Assembly (NCBI RefSeq): GCF_008642375.1
Contig: NZ_CP029194.1
Coordinates: forward strand, 5,635,001 to 5,699,000
DNA: 64,000 nucleotides
Origin: Streptomyces venezuelae
Lineage (GTDB): Bacteria > Actinomycetota > Actinomycetes > Streptomycetales > Streptomycetaceae
Direction of reading: 5' to 3'
Within the stretch, counting starts at the first letter, position 1, and the number at the start of each line of letters is the position of its first letter. The translations under genes were made by a program, and so were the position numbers. Below are positions 32,632 to 43,496 of this stretch, in pieces. The notes under the pieces were generated by a model. The model was not told where the DNA came from and made no database searches. It worked only from the letters and a program-made list of their open reading frames with translations.

Positions 32632-34008
32632 GTGACCGCCACCGCCACCGACCAGCTGCCCGTCGTGGTCATCGGAGCCGGGCCCGCCGGCCTGGCCGCT
32701 GCCGCCCACCTTGTCGAGCGCGGCCTCGAACCGCTGGTCCTGGAGGCCGGTGCGGCGGCCGGTGCGGCGGTACGCGAGTGGGCGCACGTCCGTCTCTTCT
32801 CCACGTGGGGCGAGATCACCGACCCGGCCGCCGAGAAGCTCCTGGCCCCCACCGGATGGGTGAAGCCCGACGCGAAGACGTACCCGACGGGCGGCGACTG
32901 GGCGGCCGACTACCTCCAGCCGCTGGCCGACGTCCTGGGCGACCGCGTCCGCACCGGCGCCACCGTCACCGGCGTCTCGCGCTCCGGCCGCGACCGCATC
33001 GTGGACGCCGACCGCGAGTCGCAGCCGTTCGTCGTCCACGTCGCCCACGCCGACGGCCGCGAGGAGCGGCTGTTCGCCCGCGCGGTGATCGACGCCTCCG
33101 GCACGTGGTCCACCCCGAGCCCGGCAGGAGCGTCCGGCCTCGCCGCCCTCGGGGAGCAGGCCGCAGCCGACCGCGTCACCTACCGCGTCCCCGACCTCAA
33201 GGACCCGTCCGCCCGGGCCCGGTACGCGGGCAGGCGCACCGCCGTCATCGGCTCGGGCGCCTCCGCCTTCACCGCCCTCGCCTCCCTCGCCGAACTGGCC
33301 GAGACGGAGGACGGCGCGGGTGCGAAGGCCGTGTGGATCCTGCGCCGGGGCATCTCCGGCTCCACCTTCGGCGGCGGTACGGCCGACCAGCTCCCCGCCC
33401 GCGGCGCACTGGGGCTCGCCGCGAAGGCGGCGGTCGACGCGGGCCACGCCGACGCCGTCACCGGCTTCCGTACGGACGCGATCGAGCGCGACGGCGACCG
33501 ACTGGTCCTCGTGGCCGAGGACGGCCGCAGGCTCGACCCGGTCGACGAGGTCATCGTCCTCACGGGCTTCCGCCCCGACCTCTCCTTCCTCTCCGAGCTC
33601 CGTCTCGGTCTCGACGAGCGCCTCCAGGCGCCGGTGGAGCTCGCCCCGCTGATCGACCCCAACCAGCACTCCTGCGGCACCGTCTACCCCCACGGCGTGA
33701 ACGAGCTGTCCCACCCCGAACAGGGCGTCTACCTCGTCGGCATGAAGTCCTACGGCCGCGCCCCGACCTTCCTCGCCCTCACCGGATACGAGCAGGTCCG
33801 CTCCGTCGTCGCCGCCATCGCGGGCGACCGCGAGTCCGCCGAACGCGTCGAGCTCGTCCTCCCGGAGACCGGAGTGTGCGGCGGCGCCGGCCTCTTCGAC
33901 CAGCCGGACACGGAGCAGCAGCCGGCGGACGGTGGAGGCTGCTGCGCCCCCACCCCGGCGCTCGTCCAGCTCGGCACCACGACCTCGGCGCCTTCCTGCG
34001 GCTCGTGA
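32632..34008 (+). CDS. FAD-dependent oxidoreductase with Cys-rich C-terminal tail, ars-linked
   Basis: A 458-aa flavoprotein with two nucleotide folds: VVVIGAGPAGLAAAAHLVERGLEPLVLEAG and RRTAVIGSGASAFTALASLAELAE; DASGTWSTPSPAG and VLTGFRPDLSFL match the ArsO-like / flavin monooxygenase family. The C-terminal tail is unusual: TGVCGGAGLFDQ, then GGGCCAPTPA and SCGS, four cysteines in a disordered stretch that could bind As(III). It is divergent from arsR2 behind repeated operators. The GTG at 32632 has AAGGGGA six bases upstream; an ATG at 32608 with a weaker site is possible. Confidence 0.82.
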   Translation: MTATATDQLPVVVIGAGPAGLAAAAHLVERGLEPLVLEAGAAAGAAVREWAHVRLFSTWGEITDPAAEKLLAPTGWVKPDAKTYPTGGDWAADYLQPLADVLGDRVRTGATVTGVSRSGRDRIVDADRESQPFVVHVAHADGREERLFARAVIDASGTWSTPSPAGASGLAALGEQAAADRVTYRVPDLKDPSARARYAGRRTAVIGSGASAFTALASLAELAETEDGAGAKAVWILRRGISGSTFGGGTADQLPARGALGLAAKAAVDAGHADAVTGFRTDAIERDGDRLVLVAEDGRRLDPVDEVIVLTGFRPDLSFLSELRLGLDERLQAPVELAPLIDPNQHSCGTVYPHGVNELSHPEQGVYLVGMKSYGRAPTFLALTGYEQVRSVVAAIAGDRESAERVELVLPETGVCGGAGLFDQPDTEQQPADGGGCCAPTPALVQLGTTTSAPSCGS

Positions 34009-35234
34009 CCGACCTCGACACCCGCACGGACGGGGCCGCGACCGGAACAGGGGACCGGTCGCGGCCCCGCGCCGTCCTGCCCGCGCTCTGCGCCACGCAG
34101 ATCACCGGCTGGGGAATCGTCTATTACGCCTTCCCCGTCCTGAACCCCCAGATCACCGCCGCCACCGGCTGGCCCGCCGGCGCCACGATGGCGGCGTTCT
34201 CGCTCGCCCTGGTGGTCTCCGGCATCGCCGGAATCCGCGTCGGCAGGATCATCGACCACCGCGGCCCCCGCACGGTCATGACCGCGGGCTCCGCGGCGGG
34301 CGCCCTGAGCCTGGTGATCGTGGGCCTGGCCCCGAACCTGCCGGTGTTCTTCGCCGGCTGGCTCCTGGCCGGCTTCGCCATGGCCGCCACCTTCTACCAG
34401 CCCGCCTTCGCCGCCCTCACCCGATGGTTCGCCCCCGACCACGTCCGCGCCCTCACCGTCGTGACCCTCGCAGGCGGCCTCGCCTCCACCCTCTTCGCCC
34501 CGCTCACCGCCGTCCTCGCGGACCATCTGACGTGGCGCACCACCTACCTCGTGCTCGCGGCGATCCTCGCCGCCGTCACGATCCCCGCCCATGCCCTGGC
34601 TCTACGGGCCCCGTGGCCGCAGGCCCCGCCCACGCCCGCCGACACGGACTCGACACCCCAGGAGGTCGTCCGCAGCAGGCCGTTCGTCCTGCTCGCGGTC
34701 GCCTTCACCCTCTCGGCGTTCGCGATGTACGCCGTCGTCGTCACCCTCGTCCCGCTCCTGATCGAACGCGGCTACACCACCGGCCAGGCGGCCTGGGCCC
34801 TCGGCCTCGGCGGCGCCGGCCAGACCCTCGGCCGTACGCTCTACGCCCCGCTCACCCGCCACAGCGGCACAACGACCCGCACGGTGGTCCTCGTCGCCCT
34901 CGGCGGGCTGACCACGGCGGCACTCGCCATCACCCCCGGCCCCTATGGGCTGTTGATCGCGGTCTCCGTCGCCGCCGGCATGGTCCGTGGCAACCTCACG
35001 CTCCTCCAGGCCACCGCCGTCACCGACCGCTGGGGCACGCAGCACTACGGCAAACTCTCGGGAATCCTCAGCGCCCCCGCCATGACGGCATCGGCCCTCG
35101 CCCCCTTCACCGCAGCCCTCCTCGCCTCCCCGCTGGGCGGCTACCCGGAACTCTTCGCCGCACTCGCGGCCCTGGCCGGAACGGCGGCACTGGTCGCCCT
35201 CGGCTCGTCCCACCCCCTCAAGCACCACCCCTGA
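34005..35234 (+). CDS. MFS transporter of the arsenic island
   Basis: A 409-aa, 12-helix major facilitator. GWGIVYYAFPVLNPQITAATGW starts helix 1, VGRIIDHRGPRTVM is the loop 2-3 signature, and FAMAATFYQPAFAALTRWF the helix-4 region; the second half has RSRPFVLLAVAFTLSAFAMY and GLGGAGQTLGRTLYAPL. The GTG start overlaps the flavoprotein stop. Co-regulation suggests export of an arsenical. ArsJ is an MFS exporter, but the GAPDH gene that always accompanies arsJ is absent, so that name is not used. Confidence 0.82.
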   Translation: MTDLDTRTDGAATGTGDRSRPRAVLPALCATQITGWGIVYYAFPVLNPQITAATGWPAGATMAAFSLALVVSGIAGIRVGRIIDHRGPRTVMTAGSAAGALSLVIVGLAPNLPVFFAGWLLAGFAMAATFYQPAFAALTRWFAPDHVRALTVVTLAGGLASTLFAPLTAVLADHLTWRTTYLVLAAILAAVTIPAHALALRAPWPQAPPTPADTDSTPQEVVRSRPFVLLAVAFTLSAFAMYAVVVTLVPLLIERGYTTGQAAWALGLGGAGQTLGRTLYAPLTRHSGTTTRTVVLVALGGLTTAALAITPGPYGLLIAVSVAAGMVRGNLTLLQATAVTDRWGTQHYGKLSGILSAPAMTASALAPFTAALLASPLGGYPELFAALAALAGTAALVALGSSHPLKHHP

Positions 35235-35241
35235 ACAACAA

Positions 35242-35265
35242 AGGACCCTCCCGAAGGAGGGTCCT
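35242..35265. terminator. Terminator after the arsenic island
   Basis: A perfect 10-bp stem, AGGACCCTCC pairing with GGAGGGTCCT, with a CGAA tetraloop. It lies between the MFS stop and the 3' end of the convergent tRNA gene, so it can end both transcripts. Confidence 0.85.
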
Positions 35266-35272
35266 GGTACTG

Positions 35273-35345
35273 CGCCCCCGGCAGGACTCGAACCTGCGGC
35301 CAAGTGCTTAGAAGGCACCTGCTCTATCCACTGAGCTACGGGGGC
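35273..35345 (-). tRNA. tRNA-Arg (anticodon TCT)
   Basis: Read on the reverse strand, a 73-nt cloverleaf: acceptor GCCCCCG pairing with CGGGGGC, D arm AGCTCAGTGGATAGAGCA, anticodon stem GGTGC/GCACT around loop CTTCTAA with anticodon TCT, and a T arm containing GGTTCGAGTCC. CCA is not encoded. It decodes rare AGA/AGG arginine codons. tRNA genes can serve as integration sites; no integrase is seen nearby, and the adjacent ars island shows no attachment repeat I could detect. Confidence 0.93.
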
Positions 35346-35639
35346 CGGGTGGTGGCCGTGTGGCCTGGAGGCCCTGGTGGGTGGGGTGTGGCCTGCCGGG
35401 ACAAGGATAGGGCTCCGATCGCCTTGGCCCGGGTGCTTCACCTGCGTGGCACGATGTGGAGGTTCGGTGAAGCGGAACGATAATCGCAGGCAGGTGCGAT
35501 TCGCGCAGCGGTTTTCACGCCACTCGGGGCGGGTGTTGTGCACTCGTTATGCCTGCGGTCCCGGTCGCCCTTCTCTTCTCTCGGCGCGCAGGGCGCCTAT
35601 ACGCTTCAAAAACACTCATAAATTGGGCATTCTTCGCAT

Positions 35640-37265
35640 GTGGTGACCTTGGACGAACGGCCTCAGCTGATCGACGCACTCTCCGCCCTGCGCGACCGTG
35701 TCGCCGCCGTGCGTCTCCCACTCCCTCTCCCCGGCGCATCACGCGCCCGGCAGACCCGGGCCGAGCTCCTCGCTCAGCTCGACGACTATCTGGTGCCCCG
35801 CCTGAAGGATCCCGACGCTCCCCTCCTCGCCGTCGTCGGCGGCTCCACCGGGGCCGGGAAGTCCACGCTCGTCAACTCCCTTGTCGGACGGCGCGTCAGC
35901 GAGTCGGGGGTGCTCAGACCCACCACCCGCACCCCCGTCCTCGTCTGTCACCCCGAGGACCACCACTGGTTCGCCGGTATGCGCGTCCTCCCGCAGCTCA
36001 CCCGCGTCTGGCTGCCCCAGGCAGACGAGGAACACCCTTGCGAGGAGCCGCCCGAGGAGAACGCCCTGCGGGTCGAGACCGCCGCCTCCCTGCCGCGCGG
36101 GCTCGCCCTGCTCGACGCGCCCGACATCGACTCCCTCGTCGTCGAGAACCGCCTCCTCGCCGCCGAGTTGATCTGCGCCGCCGACATCTGGGTGATGGTC
36201 ACCACCGCCTCGCGGTACGCCGACGCCGTTCCCTGGCACCTGCTCCGTACCGCGAAGGAGTACGACGCCACCCTCGTCACCGTCCTCGACCGCGTCCCGC
36301 ACCAGGTCATCGGCGAGGTCTCCCGTCAGTACGAGGCCCTCCTCGACAAGGCGGGCCTCGGCGACGTGCCCCGCTTCACCATCCCCGAGCTGCCCGAGTC
36401 CACCGACGGCGGCAGCGGGCTCCTGCCCGACAGCGCCGTCGCCCCGCTGCGCGGCTGGCTCGCCCACCGCGCCGAGGACCCCGCCGCCCGCCAGCAGGCC
36501 CTCGACCGGACCGCCACCGGCGTCATCGACTCCCTCGACACCCGGCTCCCCGAACTGGCCGGCGCCGTCGCCGCCCAGTACGCCTCCGCCGTCCGTCTAG
36601 GCGGCGTCGTCGACGCCGCCTACCGCGAGCAGGGCAAGCGCGTGCGGCAGCAACTGGGCCGCGGCGCCGTCCTCGCCGGCGACGCCCGCGCCCGCTGGCG
36701 CGCCTACCCCCGCGACAGCACCGCCGACGAACTCCTCGACGCCCTCACCGAGTCCCTCGCCGCCCTCCTGCACTGCGCGGTCGCCGCAGCGGAGGAACGC
36801 GTACGCGACGCCTGGCAGCGCGACCCCGCCGCCGACGCCCTCGGCCCGCCGCGGACCGGCGGTGACCGGGACGCGGGGGAGCGGACCGGAGTGGAGGTGC
36901 GCCGCTGGCGCCGCGTACTCGAAGAACTGGCCGAGGAGGAGGTACGGAACGTCGAGCGGCCCTCCGGTTCGCGCGCGGCCCGCACCGCCGTCCCCGAGGC
37001 CGACACCGTCGCCGCCCTCCTCGCCGCCTCCCTCCTCGGCGGCCGGCGCGCCCGGGCGGCCGGCGACCGCCTCGCCGAACTCCTCGGCGCCCAGGCCGCC
37101 CTGCGCCTGCGCGACAAGGGCGGCGAACTGGTCCTCTCGTACGTCGACCGCGTCCTGCACGCAGAGCGCGACCGGCGCCTCGCGCCCCTCGACGGACTCG
37201 ACGTGACCCCCGAGCCGCAGGCGGAGCTCATCGCCGCGCTCTCCGTACTGCAGAAGGAGAAGTGA
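35640..37265 (+). CDS. Dynamin-family GTPase 1
   Basis: A 541-aa GTPase. LLAVVGGSTGAGKSTLVNSLVG is the P-loop (Walker A); RPTTRTPVLV is the switch-I region with its Thr, LLDAPDIDS the DxxG-type switch II, and VTVLDRVP sits at the base-recognition (T/NKxD) position, altered from the consensus. The remainder is helical, with long Ala/Arg/Glu-rich segments. The GTG at 35640 (or the next GTG) is used; an out-of-frame ATG overlaps it. It is 1 bp from the second GTPase, so the pair probably works as a unit on a membrane. Role unknown. Confidence 0.82.
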   Translation: MVTLDERPQLIDALSALRDRVAAVRLPLPLPGASRARQTRAELLAQLDDYLVPRLKDPDAPLLAVVGGSTGAGKSTLVNSLVGRRVSESGVLRPTTRTPVLVCHPEDHHWFAGMRVLPQLTRVWLPQADEEHPCEEPPEENALRVETAASLPRGLALLDAPDIDSLVVENRLLAAELICAADIWVMVTTASRYADAVPWHLLRTAKEYDATLVTVLDRVPHQVIGEVSRQYEALLDKAGLGDVPRFTIPELPESTDGGSGLLPDSAVAPLRGWLAHRAEDPAARQQALDRTATGVIDSLDTRLPELAGAVAAQYASAVRLGGVVDAAYREQGKRVRQQLGRGAVLAGDARARWRAYPRDSTADELLDALTESLAALLHCAVAAAEERVRDAWQRDPAADALGPPRTGGDRDAGERTGVEVRRWRRVLEELAEEEVRNVERPSGSRAARTAVPEADTVAALLAASLLGGRRARAAGDRLAELLGAQAALRLRDKGGELVLSYVDRVLHAERDRRLAPLDGLDVTPEPQAELIAALSVLQKEK

Positions 37266-37266
37266 C

Positions 37267-39129
37267 GTGGTGGATGTGGACGGCGAGCGAGGCCGTGTGC
37301 GCGGATCCGGATCCGGGAACGGGAACGGGGCCGGGGCAAGGGGCGCGGCAGGGGCCGGGAGTTGGGACGACGGGCTGATCGCCCGGCGAGCGAGCGAGCG
37401 GGCCGCCGTCGCGGCGGGGGAGAAGGAGCGGGAGGCGCCCGAGGAGGACATGCTCCCCGCCCTCGGCGGGAACTACGGAGGTCCCCTCCGTACCCGCCTC
37501 GACGCCCTCCACGAGCTCGTCGGGCTCTCCCGCACCCGGGTCGAGAGCGAGGCCCTCGCCGAGGCCGGGCGCGTCCTCGACGAGGCCGCCGCCCGCCAGC
37601 GGCTCTCCTCCCGGCACACCGTGATCGCCATCGCCGGCGCCACCGGCAGCGGCAAGTCCACCCTCTTCAACGCCCTCGCCGGCGTCCCCGTCTCCGAGAC
37701 CGGCCTGCGCCGCCCCACCACCTCCGCGCCCATCGCGCTCAGCTGGTCCGAAGGAGCCGCCGGCCTCCTCGACCGCCTCGCCGTCCCCAGCCGGCTCCGC
37801 CGCCGCCCCCTCGCGGGCGGCGCGGCCGACGCCGACCTCCAGGGCCTCGTCCTCGTCGACCTCCCCGACCACGACTCGGCCGTCACCGCCCACCGCGACC
37901 AGGTCGACCGGGTCCTCGGCCTCGTCGACGCCGTCATCTGGGTCGTCGACCCCGAGAAGTACGCCGACGCCGCCCTCCACGAGCGCTACCTCCGCCCCCT
38001 CGCCGGGCATGCCGAGGTCACCTTCGTCGTCCTCAACCAGATCGACCGGCTCGGCACCGAGGCCGCCGACCTCGTCCTCGACGACCTGCGGCGCCTCCTC
38101 GACGAGGACGGAGTGGCCCTCGGCGAGCACGGCGAACCCGGCGCCACCGTCCTCGCCGTCTCCGCTCTCACCGGCGAAGGCATCCCCGAACTGCGTGAGC
38201 TCGTCGGCAGTTTCGTCCAGGAACGGACCGCGCCCGAGCGCCGCCTCGCCGCCGACGTCGACGCCGCCGCGGCCCGGCTGCGCCCCGCGTACCTCGCCGA
38301 CGGCCGCGCCGGCCTCGACGAGCGCGCCCGGGGGGACTTCACGGACCGGCTCGCCCTCGCCGTCGGCGCCCAGGCCGCCGGGGAGGCCGCCGAGCGGGTC
38401 TGGCGCCGGGGTGCCATCCGTGCCTGCGGTACGCCCTGGCTGCGGCTCTACCGCTGGTACGAGCGTCTGCGTGCCCACGGCTCCACCGACCCGCGCCTCG
38501 ACTCGCCCGCCGAGGACGAACTGACGGCGCGGCAGCGCGTCGAGCAGGCGGTACGGATCGTCGCCGACGAGGCCTCGCGCGGACTCCCCGCCCCTTGGGC
38601 GCAGGCCGTTCGGGAAGCGGCGGCGCGCGGGGCCGAGGGGCTCCCGGAGGCCCTCGACGAGCTGACGGCCGGCCTGGGCGACCCGGCGGCCCGGCCGCCC
38701 CGGCCCGCCTGGTGGCCCGCCGCCGTCCTCGCGCAGGCCGTGATGACGCTCCTGCAGATCTTCGGCGCGCTCTGGCTGGTGGGCCAGATCGTCGGCGTCG
38801 TGGAGCCGGGGCTCCTTCCGCCGGTCCTGGTGATGCTCGGTGGCATCGTCGGCGGGCCGCTCGTCGAATGGGCCTGCGAGGGCGCGGTGAAGGGCCCCGC
38901 CCGGCGGTACGGGCAGGAGGCCGAGCGCCGGCTGCGGGAGGCCGCCGCGGCCTGCGGCCGGGCCCGGGTGCTCGACCCGGTGGCGGCGGAGCTGATGCGC
39001 TACCGGGAGGTGCGCGAGCAGTACGCGACGGTGGTCGGTGTCCGTCCCTCGGCGCGGGTGGTCGGCGGACTCCGGTCCGGCTTCTCGGCGCGGCTGGGAG
39101 CGACGCGGACGGGCGTCCGGGGGAGGTAA
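37267..39129 (+). CDS. YfjP-like GTPase 2 with C-terminal membrane helices
   Basis: A 620-aa Era/YfjP-type GTPase. After a disordered Gly/Ser/Arg-rich N-terminus come VIAIAGATGSGKSTLFNALAGVPVSETGLRRPTTS (G1 and switch I), LVDLPDHDS (G3, DxxG variant), VVLNQIDRLG (G4 NxxD type) and VSALTGEGI (G5). Two hydrophobic helices near 500-560 (MTLLQIFGALWLVGQIVGVV and PPVLVMLGGIVGGPLVEW) anchor it in the membrane, and a helical tail follows. Organised directly after GTPase 1, as a bacterial dynamin-like pair. Confidence 0.82.
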   Translation: MVDVDGERGRVRGSGSGNGNGAGARGAAGAGSWDDGLIARRASERAAVAAGEKEREAPEEDMLPALGGNYGGPLRTRLDALHELVGLSRTRVESEALAEAGRVLDEAAARQRLSSRHTVIAIAGATGSGKSTLFNALAGVPVSETGLRRPTTSAPIALSWSEGAAGLLDRLAVPSRLRRRPLAGGAADADLQGLVLVDLPDHDSAVTAHRDQVDRVLGLVDAVIWVVDPEKYADAALHERYLRPLAGHAEVTFVVLNQIDRLGTEAADLVLDDLRRLLDEDGVALGEHGEPGATVLAVSALTGEGIPELRELVGSFVQERTAPERRLAADVDAAAARLRPAYLADGRAGLDERARGDFTDRLALAVGAQAAGEAAERVWRRGAIRACGTPWLRLYRWYERLRAHGSTDPRLDSPAEDELTARQRVEQAVRIVADEASRGLPAPWAQAVREAAARGAEGLPEALDELTAGLGDPAARPPRPAWWPAAVLAQAVMTLLQIFGALWLVGQIVGVVEPGLLPPVLVMLGGIVGGPLVEWACEGAVKGPARRYGQEAERRLREAAAACGRARVLDPVAAELMRYREVREQYATVVGVRPSARVVGGLRSGFSARLGATRTGVRGR

Positions 39130-39135
39130 CGGGGG

Positions 39136-39183
39136 AACGGGAGGTGGGGGAGGGCGTCCTGCCGGCCTTCCCCACCTCCCGTT
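39136..39183 (+). terminator. Strong hairpin terminator after the GTPase operon
   Basis: AACGGGAGGTGGGG (from 39136) pairs with CCCCACCTCCCGTT (to 39183), a stem of about 14-16 bp around a 16-base loop, followed by a pyrimidine-rich run. It lies 7 bp after the GTPase 2 stop. Confidence 0.8.
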
Positions 39184-39329
39184 CCTGTTTCCCTTCTCCC
39201 CTTCCGGGTGAGGGAGTTGTCCCCAATGGTCAGCTTGTCCACAGGTCTCGGCGGGAACGCCCCCACCGCCCCCATCATGGTGTCGACCGAGAGAAACACG
39301 CAGGTGGACGCAGAGGTGGGGGCGGAACC

Positions 39330-39788
39330 ATGAACGACACGACCGTGACGCTCGTCGGCAACGTGGCGACGGCGGTGGAGTACCGGGAGACGGCCGGAGG
39401 CGGGGTGGCGCGGTTCCGCTTCGCGGTGACCGCGCGGCGCCGGGACAGGGATACGGGGCTCTGGTCCGACGGGAACACGAGCTTCTACACGGTGTCGGCC
39501 TGGCGGTCGCTCGGGGCGAACCTCGCGGCCTCGGTCTCCGTCGGGGAACCGCTCGTGGTGCACGGCCGGTTGAAGGTCAGGGAGGACGAACGCGACGGGC
39601 AGCGCAAGACGTTCGTGGACGTGGACGCACTGGCCGTGGGGCACGATCTGACGCGGGGTACGGCGGCCTTCCGAAGGGTGGCGAAAGCGGAGCAAGTGCC
39701 CCTGCCGGAGCCCGGACCGACCCTCGTCCAGGCGTCGGGGCAGGACCCGTGGACGGAGGCCGCGCAGCGGTTGGTGACCGCCCCTTGA
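39330..39788 (+). CDS. ssbB: Single-stranded DNA-binding protein paralogue (SsbB type)
   Basis: A 152-aa OB-fold SSB: MNDTTVTLVGNVATAVEYRETAGGGVARFRFAV, then FYTVSAWRSLGANLAASVSVGEPLVVHGRLKVRE and TFVDVDALAVGHDL. It lacks the acidic C-terminal tail (D-D-x-P-F) through which the main SSB recruits partners, ending instead RLVTAP. Streptomyces carries two SSBs; the tail-less, shorter SsbB is linked to chromosome segregation during sporulation, which this one resembles in length and ending. A terminator isolates it from the GTPase operon. Confidence 0.85.
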   Translation: MNDTTVTLVGNVATAVEYRETAGGGVARFRFAVTARRRDRDTGLWSDGNTSFYTVSAWRSLGANLAASVSVGEPLVVHGRLKVREDERDGQRKTFVDVDALAVGHDLTRGTAAFRRVAKAEQVPLPEPGPTLVQASGQDPWTEAAQRLVTAP

Positions 39789-40012
39789 CCATGTGTGGTG
39801 GGGATTTGTCGACCAACTCGCCGGGGGGATAACGATTCTGATTCGGAATGGTTATCTGAACGTATGGCAGGGCACCGGGGGGTTCCGCATCCATAGGATT
39901 CCCGGGTACTCATGTGGCACATGAGCCCATCGAGTCTGTGAGTCTGCTGGCGTGCGCTCCCCCCATGCGAATCGACCAAGTTCGCGGAGCGGTGCGCCCG
40001 GAGGGGAATGCA

Positions 40013-41488
40013 ATGTTTTCAGTTCGTGGGCGGGGTGCTGCCCGTCTGGCCGCCGCGACCCTGGTCTCCGGCCTCGTCGCGGCTGGTGCGATAGCGACCG
40101 CCGCTCCGGCGTTCGCCGATGAGCCCGCCCCGGGTACGGGCGGTGTCACGGCGAAGCTCGGCGGTCTGACGGATGACGTCGGCGGCGTCGAGATCACCGA
40201 GAAGAACGGCGACAAGTGGCCGGTCCAGGGTGGTCTCTTCAAGATGGAGGTCGGAGGTGGAGGCACGCTCTTCACCTACTGCATCGACCTCCGCACCCCG
40301 GCGCGGGCCGACTTCAACTACAAGGAAGTCGGCTGGGACGAGTCCTCCCTGCACAACAACGAGAACGCGGGCAAGATCCTCTGGATCCTGAAGAACGGCT
40401 ACCCGGAGCTCTCCGCCGACCGGCTCGGCTCGAAGCTCGGCGTGGAGCTCTCCAAGGGCGAGGCCGCCGCCGGCACCCAGGCCGCGATCTGGACGCTCTC
40501 CGACGACGTCACGGCCACGCCGAAGAGTGACGACGCGAAGAAGCTGACGGAGCAGCTCCTCAAGGACGCCGTCACGCTGGAGGAGCCGAAGGCCTCCCTG
40601 GCCCTCTCCCCGTCCTCCGTCGCGGGCAAGGCCGGCGAGAAGCTCGGCCCGATCACCGTCACCACCAACTCCAAGCCGACCATCGCGGTCGCCCCGGGTG
40701 CCCCGGCCGGCGTCAAGATCGTCGACAAGGCCGGCCAGCCGGTCACCGAGGCGAAGAACGGCGACGAGATCTTCTTCGACGTCCCCGCCGGCACCGCCGA
40801 CGGCAGCGCCGAGCTGACCGCCGAGGCCACCGCCGAGGTCTCCCTGGGCCGTGCCTTCGTCTCCGTCGACGGCCCGTCCCAGACGCTGATCCTCGCGGGC
40901 TCCACCGCCTCCACCGTCAACGCCAAGGCCTCCGCGACCTGGGCGAAGAAGGGTGCCGTCCCGGCCGTCACGGTCGCGAAGGACTGCGCCAAGGGCGGCC
41001 TGGAGATCATCGCCTCCAACGAGGGCGACGAGGCCTGGACCTTCGACCTGAAGGGCACCTCGCACACGATCGCCGCCGGTGAGACGAAGACCATCCCGGT
41101 CCCGGTCGCCGAGGACGAGGCGTACAAGTTCACGATCACCGGCCCGAACGGCTTCGAGGAGACCTTCGAGGGCGTCCTGGACTGCAAGACGGCCACCCCC
41201 GGCCCGAAGCCCTCCGAGACCCCCACCACGGAGCCCTCGACCGAGCCGTCGGAGACCCCCTCCACGCAGCCCGCGACGGAGACCCCGTCGGCCTCGCCGT
41301 CGACCTCGGCCCCGACCGGTGACACCACCGGCACGACCGGCACCACCGGCACCACCGGTGGCGGCGACCTCGCCGAGACCGGCAGCTCCAACGCGACCCC
41401 GATGATCGCCGGCATCGCCGCCGCGCTCGTCGTGATCGGTGGAGCCGCGGTGTTCATCCTCCGCAAGAAGAAGACCGCCGGTCACTGA
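40013..41488 (+). CDS. LAETG-anchored surface protein with thioester (TQXA) domain
   Basis: A 491-aa exported protein. A signal peptide (hydrophobic stretch about 13-33, cleaved near AFADEP) leads to a thioester domain in which Cys90 (FTYCIDL) and Gln156 (AGTQAAIW) would form the internal Cys-Gln cross-link used for covalent adhesion. Ig-like repeats follow, then a Thr/Pro/Glu-rich stalk (about 415-455) and the sorting signal LAETG, a hydrophobic helix and RKKKTAGH. LAxTG is the class E sortase motif. Likely a cell-wall-bound adhesion protein of aerial hyphae or vegetative mycelium. A hairpin terminator follows. Confidence 0.88.
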   Translation: MFSVRGRGAARLAAATLVSGLVAAGAIATAAPAFADEPAPGTGGVTAKLGGLTDDVGGVEITEKNGDKWPVQGGLFKMEVGGGGTLFTYCIDLRTPARADFNYKEVGWDESSLHNNENAGKILWILKNGYPELSADRLGSKLGVELSKGEAAAGTQAAIWTLSDDVTATPKSDDAKKLTEQLLKDAVTLEEPKASLALSPSSVAGKAGEKLGPITVTTNSKPTIAVAPGAPAGVKIVDKAGQPVTEAKNGDEIFFDVPAGTADGSAELTAEATAEVSLGRAFVSVDGPSQTLILAGSTASTVNAKASATWAKKGAVPAVTVAKDCAKGGLEIIASNEGDEAWTFDLKGTSHTIAAGETKTIPVPVAEDEAYKFTITGPNGFEETFEGVLDCKTATPGPKPSETPTTEPSTEPSETPSTQPATETPSASPSTSAPTGDTTGTTGTTGTTGGGDLAETGSSNATPMIAGIAAALVVIGGAAVFILRKKKTAGH

Positions 41489-41829
41489 CGGCGACCGACT
41501 CCATGGAGTGATCCGCGTCACACGCGGGTCACTCCGTGAAGCCCCGCCCGATGACCGCACGGCCATCGCACGGCCCTCGTACGACCCTGATGCGCGTCAG
41601 CGCCCGGGGCCGTGCGGGGGCCGTCGCACGTCCGGGGCCTCTTCCGCCCCTCCAGAGCCCCCGCGAAGCCCCTCCGGGCCCGCCTGCGCCCGCGCCGCCC
41701 GGCGCCCGCCCCGGCCCCGTCTCCGCCCCCGCTCCGCCCCCGCGCCGGTCTTACCGGTTTCCGCCTGAGGGTGGCGGTCAGGCAAGATGGGGTGTATCTG
41801 CCCACTCACTCTTCGCCGGACGGTTTCTC
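41489..41829. other. Intergenic region before ettA
   Basis: About 340 bp. It opens with a strong terminator (41505-41535), followed by a C/G-only low-complexity stretch (about 41640-41750) that gives long false open frames. The last 70 bp become AT-richer and should hold the ettA promoter; no unambiguous -35/-10 pair was found. Confidence 0.5.
41505..41535 (+). terminator. Hairpin terminator of the thioester surface protein
   Basis: GGAGTGATCCGCG (41505-41517) pairs with CGCGGGTCACTCC (41523-41535) with one G.T pair and a 5-base loop, just after the stop codon at 41486-41488. Confidence 0.8.
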
Positions 41830-43494
<1,665 letters not shown>

Positions 43495-43496
43495 GC

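Noticed and set aside
34005..35234. Naming the ars MFS transporter ArsJ
   Set aside because: arsJ works with a dedicated GAPDH gene making 1-arseno-3-phosphoglycerate; no such gene is in the island.
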